Notes under the pieces: generated by a model
Databases searched by the model: none
Told to the model about the DNA's origin: nothing
The model's input: the letters and a program-made list of their open reading frames with translations, nothing else
Source: Rhodoferax ferrireducens T118
GTDB taxonomy: Bacteria > Pseudomonadota > Gammaproteobacteria > Burkholderiales > Burkholderiaceae_C
Assembly (NCBI RefSeq): GCF_000013605.1
Contig: NC_007908.1
Coordinates: forward strand, 62,001 to 126,000
Length of the DNA stretch: 64,000 nucleotides
Direction: 5' to 3'
Position numbers and translations under genes: made by a program
Part shown: in pieces, positions 35,888-44,283 of the stretch
Layout of the letters: each line of letters opens with the position of its first letter
Position numbering within the stretch: the first letter of the stretch is position 1

Positions 35888-36337
35888 ATGAATATGTCAT
35901 TGAGCCAAGAAACCGCCGCTTTGCAGCGCGCTGCAACGGACGTGCCGCTACGCGGCGTGCGGCCAAATATTGTCCAGTCGATTAGGGCTTTTCGTGTGCC
36001 GGAGTTGCAGGGTGCGGCCCAATCCTTGGGCCAGCATTTTCTGTACGCCAATCTGGCCAACGCCCAGACCAAGCAGGACGTACTGGATCTCATTGCTCAG
36101 CAATTCATGTTGTCGGTGCATGTCGGCAAGAATTTTGACGCACTGTATGACAGCATGACCGACCCGCTACACAAGTCCGGCCCACAGCCTGGCTTTATTG
36201 TGGTGCTGGAGCACATTCCGGCCCATGCCAAGTTTGACAAGGAGGCGCGCGAGCAGTTGCTCGATATCTTCCGCGACGCGGCTGACTACTGGGCCGATCG
36301 AAAGATACCGTTCCGATGTTTCTATTCTTTTCTGTAG
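35888..36337 (+). CDS. Barstar-family ribonuclease inhibitor
   Basis: The 149-residue cytoplasmic protein carries the barstar core: a helix-strand region with VGKNFDALYDSMTDPL (about residues 79-94), the acidic segment that plugs the RNase active site in known complexes, and a C-terminal strand ending FRCFYSFL. An N-terminal extension of about 35 residues precedes the domain. A second start at 35894 is possible. It is encoded directly after the RNase, as in known barnase-barstar pairs, so it almost certainly inhibits that RNase inside the cell. Confidence 0.92.
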   Translation: MNMSLSQETAALQRAATDVPLRGVRPNIVQSIRAFRVPELQGAAQSLGQHFLYANLANAQTKQDVLDLIAQQFMLSVHVGKNFDALYDSMTDPLHKSGPQPGFIVVLEHIPAHAKFDKEAREQLLDIFRDAADYWADRKIPFRCFYSFL

Positions 36338-36447
36338 CCCGTTCTGCACACACCAGCCAAGCAGAACGGGCGAACGAGGCAAAAGGCAACGGCGTCGGCA
36401 GCCAAACCTTGTCAGGCATCGAACTCACCACCGAGTCCGGGGAGAAA

Positions 36448-36537
36448 ATGCCAACTGACAAACTGTTGGACATATCGCCACTGGCGCTGCGCATGAGCAG
36501 CCCCTTCAATTCCGGGTATTGGTTAACGGCCGCCTGA
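36448..36537 (+). CDS. Possible 29-residue small protein after barstar
   Basis: A 29-codon ORF starts with ATG four bases after GGGGAG and ends 26 bp before a strong terminator. The product (MPTDKLLDISPLALRM...) has no membrane segment or known motif. It could be a real small gene, a decayed end of a larger gene, or chance. The ribosome site and terminator spacing are the only support. Confidence 0.3.
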   Translation: MPTDKLLDISPLALRMSSPFNSGYWLTAA

Positions 36538-36562
36538 TCGCAGCGCCGCTTCCCCGCTCCAG

Positions 36563-36592
36563 AAGGCCCATCGAAAGAGAGGGCCTTTTTTC
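36563..36592 (+). terminator. Intrinsic terminator after the RNase-barstar unit
   Basis: AAGGCCC and GGGCCTT form a 7-bp GC-rich stem with an 11-base loop, followed by a T-run. Only the plus strand has the T-run, so it serves the RNase-barstar transcript. Confidence 0.85.
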
Positions 36593-36637
36593 TGGCTGGG
36601 GCGCCAAGGTGCTGGCTGAAAGTTGACCGCCAGCCGG

Positions 36638-37423
36638 TCAGTGACTGGCGGCTTGGCTGTGTGTGGCCAATTTCAACGCCAAGGCCAGGTATTCAGCCAC
36701 CGGGACTTCTTCCGCCCGGCGCTGCACGTCGAATTCATCCGCGTAGCCTTTCTGTTGCAGCCACTGGCCCAGCGTGTGGCGTAACAGCTTGCGACGCTGG
36801 CTGAAAGCCACCTGGACCAGTTCGCTCAAGAGATGCCCATCCACCGCGGCCGGGTTGACATGCGGCACCATGCGAACCACCGCGCTGTTGACGCGAGGCG
36901 GCGGCTCGAAGCTCTCGGGCGGAACCAGCAAGACGTTTTCCATCGCGTAACGCCACTGCAACATGACACTCAGACGGCCGTAGGCAGCGGTGCAGGGGCC
37001 TGCCACCATGCGGTCAATCACTTCTTTTTGCAGCATGAAATGCTGGTCTTCGATGACGTCAATGAAGTTCAGCAAGTGAAACAGGATCGGCGTCGAGATG
37101 TTGTACGGCAGGTTGCCAACAACTCTCAATTTTGTAGTGGTCAGCGCTTGCGCCACTTGGGCAAAGTCCACCTTTAACACATCAGACTCAATCACCACGA
37201 GCTGAGGATGCGCCCGCAGGCGCGCGGCCAGGTCACGATCGAGCTCAATCACGGTGAGCTGACCCAGACGTTCCACGAGCGGTTGGGTCAACGCCGCCAG
37301 ACCGGGTCCGATCTCCACCATCGCCTGCCCCGGCCTGGGGCCAATGGCGTCGACGATGGCTTCAATCATGGCGCCGTCGGTCAGAAAATGCTGGCCGAAG
37401 CGTTTGCGGGCAATGTGTTTCAT
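36638..37423 (-). CDS. rsmA: 16S rRNA (adenine(1518)-N6/adenine(1519)-N6)-dimethyltransferase
   Basis: The 261-residue SAM-dependent enzyme (KsgA) dimethylates two adjacent adenines near the 3' end of 16S rRNA. It begins with the typical [12 protein letters not shown]. The SAM-binding motif is [16 protein letters not shown], and the catalytic motif is NLPYNIS. Length is normal. It is the last gene of an lptD-surA-rsmA operon, 26 bp after surA; pdxA, often found between surA and rsmA elsewhere, is missing here. Loss of this enzyme is known to give kasugamycin resistance. Confidence 0.97.
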   Translation of the reverse strand: MKHIARKRFGQHFLTDGAMIEAIVDAIGPRPGQAMVEIGPGLAALTQPLVERLGQLTVIELDRDLAARLRAHPQLVVIESDVLKVDFAQVAQALTTTKLRVVGNLPYNISTPILFHLLNFIDVIEDQHFMLQKEVIDRMVAGPCTAAYGRLSVMLQWRYAMENVLLVPPESFEPPPRVNSAVVRMVPHVNPAAVDGHLLSELVQVAFSQRRKLLRHTLGQWLQQKGYADEFDVQRRAEEVPVAEYLALALKLATHSQAASH

Positions 37424-37449
37424 TCCACGAGCGTAGGACTGTATCGGTT

Positions 37450-38829
37450 TTACTGCGGCGGCTCGCGCAATTCCACATAGGCGCGGCCGCGCACGTCTTG
37501 CGCCCAGCTGATATACGCTTCATCGAGCTTCTTTTCGTGCAACATGGCGCGCACGGCCTCGCGCTGCTCCTGCGGGCTGAGGGTGGCCTGGCGACGCTCC
37601 ATCAGCTGAATCAAATGAACGCCAAAGCGGGACACCAAGGGTTCACTGATCTGCCCCGGCGTCAGGCTGTTCATGACCGCCTCGAACTCCGGCACAAACA
37701 TGCCCGGATTGGCCCACCCCAGGTCGCCGCCCTGCGCGGCACTGCCATCCTGCGAATGGTCGCGGGCCAGCGCGGCAAAATCAGCTTGCCCTGCGGCAAC
37801 CCTTTTTTTGAATTCATTGAGCTTGTCACGGGCTGCGCTCTCGGTGAGCTGCGGGCTGACCCGCAACAAGATATGGCGGGCCCGGCTCTGCGTGACCGTC
37901 ATGGCGGGCAGTGCCGCACTTTTCTTTTCCAGTACTTTGAGGATGTGAAAGCCCGCGCCTGAACGTACCAGCGCCGAGATTTCACCGACAGCCAGGTTGT
38001 GTGTCGCCTCAAGGAAAAGCGGCGGATAGCGATCTGCCGTGCGCAGGCCGAGCTCGCCGCCATTGGCGAGGCTGGCCTTGTCTGAGGCGTCGGAGAACTC
38101 TCGCACCAGGGTCACAAAGTCTTCACCCGCGCGTGCGCGTGCCAGCGCACGTTGCGCCCGGGCCTGCAAGGCGGTCACTTGCACCGGGGTGGCGGTATCA
38201 GGGACCGACACCAGGACTTGAGCCAGATTGATTTGCTGCACCGCAGGGGTGCTGCTTTGTTGCTCGCGCAGGAATTGATCGATCTCCAGCTCCGACACCC
38301 GCGCGCGCGGTTCGACCTCACGCTCACGCAGGCGGGTCAGCAGGATCTGATCGCGCAGCTGGTTACGGAACTGGCCGGGCACGCCGCCTTCCTGTGTCAG
38401 GCGTCGGCGCAACTCGGCTACCGTGAGCTGATTTTGCCGGGCGATGTTCTGCTCGGCCTGGTCAATGGCTGCTTCGTCCGCCGCAATACCGGACTCCCGG
38501 GCCAGTTGCAGCTGGGCTTTTTCGTTGATGAGGCGCTCCAGTACCTGGCGCACCAAGGTTTTGCTATCGACTTGTGGGTTGCCCTGCTGGGCCAACTGCT
38601 GCAGCACGCGTTGCAGGGCGGCGCGCACCTCGTTGTTGGTAATGGGCTCGGAGTTGACCACCGCCACGATGTAGTCGGCCGCCAGCCCGGTAGCAGCGGG
38701 TACCCTCGCGGGCGCAAGAACACCGGCGCCGACAGTTGCCGAGGATGGCCGCAAGCCCTGCGCCGGTACAGTCAAGGGAGCAAGAAGGGCAAGGCTGGCC
38801 ACACTAAGGGCCACAAGGCGATGGTTCAT
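37450..38829 (-). CDS. surA: Periplasmic chaperone/peptidyl-prolyl isomerase SurA
   Basis: The 459-residue protein has a signal peptide (ending PAQG or nearby), an N-terminal SurA chaperone domain ([22 protein letters not shown]), and two parvulin domains (about residues 190-295 and 315-415; the second has ARHILLRV and [17 protein letters not shown]). It guides outer-membrane beta-barrel proteins, including LptD encoded just upstream, to the BAM complex. Its ATG lies 6 bp after the lptD stop. Confidence 0.97.
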   Translation of the reverse strand: MNHRLVALSVASLALLAPLTVPAQGLRPSSATVGAGVLAPARVPAATGLAADYIVAVVNSEPITNNEVRAALQRVLQQLAQQGNPQVDSKTLVRQVLERLINEKAQLQLARESGIAADEAAIDQAEQNIARQNQLTVAELRRRLTQEGGVPGQFRNQLRDQILLTRLREREVEPRARVSELEIDQFLREQQSSTPAVQQINLAQVLVSVPDTATPVQVTALQARAQRALARARAGEDFVTLVREFSDASDKASLANGGELGLRTADRYPPLFLEATHNLAVGEISALVRSGAGFHILKVLEKKSAALPAMTVTQSRARHILLRVSPQLTESAARDKLNEFKKRVAAGQADFAALARDHSQDGSAAQGGDLGWANPGMFVPEFEAVMNSLTPGQISEPLVSRFGVHLIQLMERRQATLSPQEQREAVRAMLHEKKLDEAYISWAQDVRGRAYVELREPPQ

Positions 38830-38835
38830 GATGGA

Positions 38836-41232
38836 TTAATCGTAGTTGCTGAAACGACTGGGAGGGCTGGTTTGCTCTCGCAGATACTGGTAACCGGGAA
38901 TATTGTCTTTCAAGGACTTCAATGGGTTCACGCCCAAGCGGGTCAAGCCGACAAACTCAAGCTGGAACATGATGCGCTGATTGGCCGATGCGGTACTGGT
39001 TTGCAGTTGCTCCAACACAATACGACCCAGCCAACAACCCGCATCGTACTCAAAACCGAGCACGGCATCGACCAGCTTGCGTTCTTGCATACTGTAGTTG
39101 AGGCGCCCGACGCTGTACCAGCGCCCCTCGCCTTGACCCCGGCCAGCGCCCAACTCCTGCCCGCGCTCGCCCCACAAGTCATTGATCGGCCACTGCCAGC
39201 CGATGTCGAGTTGTTCGCTGGACTCGCGCTGGTAGCGGTAAGCCGCGCTCACGGTTCGGTAGTGGCCCGCGCTGTAGCGCGCGCCGATGGTGGAACGTAC
39301 CGACTGCTTGGTGGTGGGGTTGAATTGCACGGTCGAGTCGAAAGCCCATTTCGGATCCCAGTTGACCGCTGCTCCCAGCAGCAAATCGCTGATCCGGTCG
39401 GTCACTGGCGCGTCAGTCGGTAATAAGGTGACGTTCTGGTCTCTAAAGCGCAAGCGTTGTGCGACACCAAAACGTGCAACCTGCGCTCCGGTGGCTGGAT
39501 CCAGCAGGCGTGTGCTCACGCCCAGCGTCAGTAAATCGCTGTCAGAAATGCGGTCGTTGCCGACAAAGGCGTTGTCGGTGTAGATGGTGGCAAAGTTGAA
39601 ATCGACAGCGCCCGAGTCATAGTTGGGCAACAGGCGCTGGTCGCGAAACGGTGTGTTGACGTAAAACGCACGGGGCTCCAGGGTCTGGCGAAAATTCATG
39701 CCGAAATAGCGGGCATCGCGTTCAAACACCAGGCCACTGTCCACACTGAGGGTCGGCACGACGCGGCTCGCCGCCCTAGCCCCGTTACTCAGTGGCGTGT
39801 CAAATTGATAGTTGCTGACGTTCAGCTGCAGCTTGGGGGTGATGAAGCCGGCGGCAGTCACCCAAGGTCGGCTGAGCTGCAACACGGAGAAGACGCGTTG
39901 GGCATTGGGCTGCAGGGTGAGACTGCGTTCAGACTGAAACCGGGTGTAATCCGCATCCACTGAATAATCAAATCCGCCGACATTGCTGCGGGCATAACGC
40001 GTGGCCAACTGCGGCAAACGGTCATAGGGTGGCGTGATGGGGGCGCTCACGTCCTGCAGGGTTTGCCATTTGAGCGTGCGCACCGTGTTGGAAAAATTGC
40101 CCTCGGTCCAGGACAGGCTGGCGTCGTTGGTGAGCAGACGCTGGGTCAGCGATCCGGTTGAGGCGCGGGTGAAGTCACGCCAGTAATTGTCGTCACTGAC
40201 CCGGTTCAGGTTGAGGTTCAAGGCCACACCGCCGGCGGTGAACGGCCGCGTCCAACTGTTCTGCAATGTGGCCTGATGCGTGTAAGTCAAACCCCAGCGA
40301 GTGCTGTCACGCAACTGGTCAGACGGCATCAAGTCCAGCTGCACTTGACCCGCATAGTCCGCCTCAAGATAGCGCAGCTCGCTGCTCAGATTGACGCCAC
40401 GCTTGCTCATGAGCGTCGGCGTGAAAGTGGCATCCCGGTTCGGCGCGATGTTCCAGTAGTAGGGCACGCTCACTTCGGCCCCATTGACATTGTCCAGCCC
40501 CAGGATCGGTGGCAGGACGCCTGACTTGCGTTTGTCACTCAGCGGAAAACTGAGGTAGGGAATCGGCAGCAGCGGCACCCCTTTGAAGCTCAGCAAGGCG
40601 CCCTTTGCCGTGCCCACGTCTTCCTCGTTGTCCAGGCTGATGCTGGCGGCCCGCAAAATCCAGTCCGGCAGCCAGCTCGGGCCCGGCAAGCGCCGGCAGG
40701 TGGTGAAGGTGGCGTTGTGGATGACGGCCCGTTGGTCATCAATGAAGTCGACACGATCGGCTTGGCCATGCGCGTCATTCTTGAGAAAATAATAACGCGG
40801 CTGGTTGAAAAAACCCTCGAACGTATCGAGCTTGAGTTCCAGCAGCGGCCCTTCATACACGTTGCCGGCGCGGTTAATCAGGACATTGCCACTGGCTGTG
40901 GCCAGGTCGCTCGGTTGGTCATATTCCAGCCGGTCGGCCTTGATCACGAGGTCGCCGCGGCGCAACTCGGCGCGGCCCTCCAGCACGGTTTCCAGGTCCG
41001 GACGCCCGAAGATGTGCTCAGCCGAGATGAAGGTTGGCAGGCTGCTGCGCAGCGCGGGGGCCACCTGCTCTTGCAGCAAAGGGCTTGTCTTTAGCGGCAG
41101 TGGCGGCTCGTCGGGCGCGACCTGGGCCACCTGTGCATTGACGCTTGTTCCCTGCAGCAAAGCCCAAGCCAGCAGGGCAAGCGGGCGCTGGGCAAAACGG
41201 GCCAAGTGTGGCCTGAGGTCAAGTTCGTGCAT
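38836..41232 (-). CDS. lptD: LPS-assembly protein LptD
   Basis: The 798-residue outer-membrane protein has a signal peptide (ending SVNAQ), an N-terminal OstA/LptA-like beta-jellyroll (FISAEHIFGRPDLETVLEGRAELRRGDL), and a large C-terminal beta barrel that inserts lipopolysaccharide with LptE. ATG 41232 gives the signal peptide; an earlier open frame reaches 41364 but begins with unrelated sequence. I count only two cysteines in the mature part (TTCRRLP and YDAGCWLG), compared with four in E. coli, so a single disulfide is expected. It heads the lptD-surA-rsmA operon and is divergent from amgK. Confidence 0.96.
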   Translation of the reverse strand: MHELDLRPHLARFAQRPLALLAWALLQGTSVNAQVAQVAPDEPPLPLKTSPLLQEQVAPALRSSLPTFISAEHIFGRPDLETVLEGRAELRRGDLVIKADRLEYDQPSDLATASGNVLINRAGNVYEGPLLELKLDTFEGFFNQPRYYFLKNDAHGQADRVDFIDDQRAVIHNATFTTCRRLPGPSWLPDWILRAASISLDNEEDVGTAKGALLSFKGVPLLPIPYLSFPLSDKRKSGVLPPILGLDNVNGAEVSVPYYWNIAPNRDATFTPTLMSKRGVNLSSELRYLEADYAGQVQLDLMPSDQLRDSTRWGLTYTHQATLQNSWTRPFTAGGVALNLNLNRVSDDNYWRDFTRASTGSLTQRLLTNDASLSWTEGNFSNTVRTLKWQTLQDVSAPITPPYDRLPQLATRYARSNVGGFDYSVDADYTRFQSERSLTLQPNAQRVFSVLQLSRPWVTAAGFITPKLQLNVSNYQFDTPLSNGARAASRVVPTLSVDSGLVFERDARYFGMNFRQTLEPRAFYVNTPFRDQRLLPNYDSGAVDFNFATIYTDNAFVGNDRISDSDLLTLGVSTRLLDPATGAQVARFGVAQRLRFRDQNVTLLPTDAPVTDRISDLLLGAAVNWDPKWAFDSTVQFNPTTKQSVRSTIGARYSAGHYRTVSAAYRYQRESSEQLDIGWQWPINDLWGERGQELGAGRGQGEGRWYSVGRLNYSMQERKLVDAVLGFEYDAGCWLGRIVLEQLQTSTASANQRIMFQLEFVGLTRLGVNPLKSLKDNIPGYQYLREQTSPPSRFSNYD

Positions 41233-41321
41233 CAAGAAGCGTATCAGGCAGGGGCAGTAACGGGGGTGAAAACAGGTTGGAAACGAAGCGGGAGCATTCG
41301 ACTTTGTAGAATGGATTATCC

Positions 41322-42410
41322 ATGAGCACAGCCTTCCCACCCGAAACCACCCCGGCCACCGCACCCATCTGGCCTGACGCGCAGCGCGCAGCCGATTTCA
41401 GCGTCTGGCTGGCCGGACTGGCGCCCGCGCACGGCCTGGTCATTGATTCCTTGCGCACGGCCTCCGCCGACGCCAGCTTCCGGCGCTACTTGCGCGTGGA
41501 TGGCACTCAGGGCAGCTACATCATCATGGACGCGCCGCCCGACAAGGAGGACTGCCAGCCTTTTGTCAAAGTCGCCCAGTTGCTGCACCAGGCGCAGGTG
41601 CATGCGCCCGAGGTGCTGGCGTGGGACGCAGCCCACGGTTTTATGCTGCTGACCGATCTGGGAGCCCAGACCATGATGCAGGTGATCAAGCGGGACGACC
41701 CGCAGGCCAATCAGGGCCTGTACCTGCAGGCGGTTGACGCACTGATTGCCTGGCAAAGCGCCTCCAAGCCGGGCGTTTTGCCGCCCTACGATGAAGCGCT
41801 GCTGCGCCGTGAGCTGGAACTGTTCCCTGACTGGTATCTGGCCCGCCACCGCGGTGTAGCGGTCGAAGGCGAGGTGCGGCGCACGCTGGACCAGGCGTTT
41901 GCGCAAATCATGGCGCACAACCTGGCTTGGCCCAGCGTTTATGTGCACCGCGACTTCATGCCGAGAAATTTGATGGTGGCCCCCGCGGGTGCGGGTCAGC
42001 GGATGGGCGTGCTGGACTTCCAGGATGCGGTTTATGGCCCCATCACCTATGACATTGCCAGCTTGATGCGTGATGCCTTCCTGAGCTGGGAGGAAGATTT
42101 CTGCCTCGACATCACCATCCGTTACTGGGAGAAAGCGCGCAAGGCCGGGCTTGCGGTGGGTGACGACTTTGGCGAGTTTTACCGGGGGGTGGAATGGATG
42201 GGCTTGCAACGCCACCTGAAAGTCGCCGGCATCTTTGCCCGCCTGACGCTGCGCGATGGCAAACCCCAGTACTTGGCCGACACGCCTCGCTTCATCAGTT
42301 ACATTCGCGCCACCTGCGCGCGCTACCGCGAGCTCAAGCCCTTGCTGCGCTTGATTGAGCGCATCGAGGGTCTGGTCGTGGCCGACGGCTATGCCTTTGG
42401 CAGGATTTAA
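41322..42410 (+). CDS. amgK: N-acetylmuramate/N-acetylglucosamine kinase (AmgK-like)
   Basis: The 362-residue aminoglycoside-phosphotransferase-fold kinase has the catalytic loop VHRDFMPRNLMV and the metal-binding VLDFQDAVYGPITYDIASL. AmgK phosphorylates MurNAc and GlcNAc at the anomeric position for cell-wall recycling, and MurU then makes UDP-MurNAc. In Burkholderiales it commonly lies next to lptD and murU. Here murU is 17 kb away beside pepP. It is divergent from lptD, with 89 bp between the starts. Confidence 0.92.
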   Translation: MSTAFPPETTPATAPIWPDAQRAADFSVWLAGLAPAHGLVIDSLRTASADASFRRYLRVDGTQGSYIIMDAPPDKEDCQPFVKVAQLLHQAQVHAPEVLAWDAAHGFMLLTDLGAQTMMQVIKRDDPQANQGLYLQAVDALIAWQSASKPGVLPPYDEALLRRELELFPDWYLARHRGVAVEGEVRRTLDQAFAQIMAHNLAWPSVYVHRDFMPRNLMVAPAGAGQRMGVLDFQDAVYGPITYDIASLMRDAFLSWEEDFCLDITIRYWEKARKAGLAVGDDFGEFYRGVEWMGLQRHLKVAGIFARLTLRDGKPQYLADTPRFISYIRATCARYRELKPLLRLIERIEGLVVADGYAFGRI

Positions 42411-42466
42411 GAAAAATAAGGCCCTAGCCCCCGTCGAATATGCCTAAGCAGCTATGCTTTTTGAAG
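42411..42466 (-). repeat. Dispersed CTAG-core repeat, copy C (between two convergent stops)
   Basis: On the minus strand it reads GCATAGCTGCTTAGGC, then ACGGGGGCTAGGGCCTTATT. It begins next to the amgK stop, and its TAG in CATAGCTGC is the stop codon of the gene at 42452. Confidence 0.88.
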
Positions 42467-42991
42467 TGAATATGGACTCGGCACATAGTTGAAGCGGCTC
42501 GGTAAATCAGCGTGGAGCACATCCTGTGGCTGCCACAGGCCCTGCAGCACGGCGTCCGCCACGTAGTCCATGTCCATGCTGTGCACCAGGCCAAAGCCGG
42601 TCGAAGTGTCAAGGTAGACATGCCCCAACTCGTCCAGCAGGCAGTGCTGCACTGAGGCTGCTCTGCCGCAATGATCTTGAATTGACAGGTCATGGTTGAC
42701 GCGCCAGATCAGCGGCGTGGCTTCTAGTTCGACGTAGACGCGCTGCGGTCCGTTCTGGAAAAACCACTGCCCTTCTGTAGTGGGCTGGTAATTGCGCTGG
42801 ATGAACTCGATCAGTTTGTCGTGTTTCAGCTCTGAGCCCTTGCCGGCCGCGCTGCCGCCTGCAAACGGTCCCTGCGCCTGGGCGCGTTCGTCGCGCATGA
42901 ACCAGTTGCCGCGCGCATCCAGGCCGAGCCAGCCGTAGCAGTCGGGCACGTTGGGCCATTTGAGCAAGGCTTGTTTGACAATGTCATCCAT
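42452..42991 (-). CDS. Conserved hypothetical protein
   Basis: The 179-residue protein begins MDDIVKQALLKWPNVPDCYGWLGLD and has many aromatic residues but no signal peptide or membrane helix. It resembles a proteobacterial family of unknown function (I am not sure of the DUF number). Recurrent blocks are WFFQNGPQRVYVELE and YLDTSTGFGLVHSMDMD. The last residues (SLQKA) and the stop codon come from dispersed repeat copy C, so its natural end may have been altered. ATG 42991 has GGAC upstream (weak ribosome site). Confidence 0.8.
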   Translation of the reverse strand: MDDIVKQALLKWPNVPDCYGWLGLDARGNWFMRDERAQAQGPFAGGSAAGKGSELKHDKLIEFIQRNYQPTTEGQWFFQNGPQRVYVELEATPLIWRVNHDLSIQDHCGRAASVQHCLLDELGHVYLDTSTGFGLVHSMDMDYVADAVLQGLWQPQDVLHADLPSRFNYVPSPYSLQKA

Positions 42992-43076
42992 GGAGAAAGT
43001 CCCTGCGTCAGGTGGTGTGAATTTGTGTCGGCATGGCCAAGTTGCACATGGCGGTTTTGGACTGGAAGCTCAGTTG

Positions 43077-43526
43077 TCAGTGAAACACGGGCGGTATCTC
43101 ACTGCCGTCTTGCGCTTCCTGTTGCGACCCCGGACTGGCATGGTGGGCCACCATGCGCCAGCCCTGCGCCGTTCGGTGGTAGACGTTGGTGGCAATGACA
43201 AAGGCCTGCACCAGGCCGTCCTCGGTCAGGACCTCAATGCGCTCGCGCACGTTGTGCACCACGCTGGCCAGCGACTCAATCTTGCGTACCGCTTGTGGCT
43301 GCACCCGGATACTGCCATTGTTGAAAATGGCATCAAAAGCAGCCCGGATGGCGCCCAGGCCCACCAGTCGTGGCCCACCTGGATGGACGCACACAATTTC
43401 ATCCTCATCGGCCCAGCAGGCCATGAGCTTATCGATGTCGGCGGTTTGCAGTGCCTCGTAAAAACTGGCCTCGATTTCGTCGGCGCTACCGCCCACGGAG
43501 GCGGCTTGTTTTTTGGCTTTGGACAT
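43077..43526 (-). CDS. NTF2-like (SnoaL/DUF4440-type) protein
   Basis: The 149-residue protein has a basic N-terminus (MSKAKKQAAS) and a cystatin-like NTF2 fold. Typical features are a first helix pair (EASFYEALQTADIDKLMACWADEDEIVCVHPGG), then beta strands (VYHRTAQGWRMVAHHASP). Such proteins are small ligand-binding or catalytic domains in the cytoplasm; the substrate is unknown. An open frame extends upstream through the divergent gene, but ATG 43526 gives the family length. It is divergent from the lemA-type gene at 43677. Confidence 0.87.
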   Translation of the reverse strand: MSKAKKQAASVGGSADEIEASFYEALQTADIDKLMACWADEDEIVCVHPGGPRLVGLGAIRAAFDAIFNNGSIRVQPQAVRKIESLASVVHNVRERIEVLTEDGLVQAFVIATNVYHRTAQGWRMVAHHASPGSQQEAQDGSEIPPVFH

Positions 43527-43676
43527 GATGGATTTCTGTGGCGGTGGGGGATGATTTTGCCGTGCTTTCGCCGCGTATTGACGGCGTGAGCATTTGCCTG
43601 GCTCAGCATGCACAGTCAGGGCCAGATTGCAATGCGTGTTTATGCTAAGGTTGCGTTCTTCACGCTGGAGATTTAT

Positions 43677-44264
43677 ATGACACGCTGGCTCCTGATTCTG
43701 TTGACTGCCCTGTCCCTGACCGGCTGTGGCTATAACGATTTTCAACGCCTGGACGAACAGACCAAGTCGGCCTGGAGCGAGGTGCTCAATCAATACCAGC
43801 GCCGCGCTGACCTGGTGCCCAACATTGTGGCAACCGTCAAAGGCGAGGCCGCGTTTGAGCAGGAGACGCTGACCAAGGTGATTGAGGCGCGCGCCAAGGC
43901 GACCTCGATCCAGGTGACGCCAGAAACCTTGAACAACCCGGAAGCCTTCAACAAGTTTCAGGCGGCACAAGGCGAGCTGGGCTCGGCCTTGAGCCGCTTG
44001 ATGGCGGTGTCCGAACAGTACCCCAGTCTCAAAGCCAACCAGGGCTTTTCGGATTTGCGGGTGCAGCTCGAAGGCACCGAAAACCGCGTCACGGTGGCGC
44101 GCAACCGGTATATCCAGGCCGTCCAGGCGTACAACGTGCTGGTGCGAAGTTTCCCCAGCAACCTGACGGCGATGGTCTTTAGCTACCAGCCAAAACCCAG
44201 CTTTACCGTGCAAAATGAAGCGGCGATCACAACGCCGCCGGTGGTCGACTTCAACAAGAAGTAG
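43677..44264 (+). CDS. LemA family lipoprotein
   Basis: The 195-residue protein has a lipoprotein-like signal (LSLTGCGYN) and a LemA four-helix domain (YNDFQRLDEQTKSAWSEVLNQYQRRADLVPNIV...). LemA proteins are membrane-anchored helical bundles of unclear function, commonly encoded with TPM-domain proteins, as here. ATG 43677 has GGAG 7 bp upstream and gives the clean signal. An earlier open frame (43608) adds a non-family extension. Two TPM genes follow closely. Confidence 0.92.
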   Translation: MTRWLLILLTALSLTGCGYNDFQRLDEQTKSAWSEVLNQYQRRADLVPNIVATVKGEAAFEQETLTKVIEARAKATSIQVTPETLNNPEAFNKFQAAQGELGSALSRLMAVSEQYPSLKANQGFSDLRVQLEGTENRVTVARNRYIQAVQAYNVLVRSFPSNLTAMVFSYQPKPSFTVQNEAAITTPPVVDFNKK

Positions 44265-44283
44265 GCCGGCGTCTGTCACACCG

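Larger units (their letters stand above)
36338..36637. other. Stretch after barstar with a possible small ORF and a terminator
   Basis: There is no recognisable gene of normal size. It contains a 29-codon ORF with a good ribosome site (36448) and a strong plus-strand terminator (36563), which would close the RNase-barstar transcript. Confidence 0.6.

Noticed and set aside
36316..36537. A 73-codon frame overlapping the end of barstar
   Set aside because: The first part is an out-of-frame reading of the barstar end. Only the last 29 codons have a ribosome site, and these are listed separately with low confidence.
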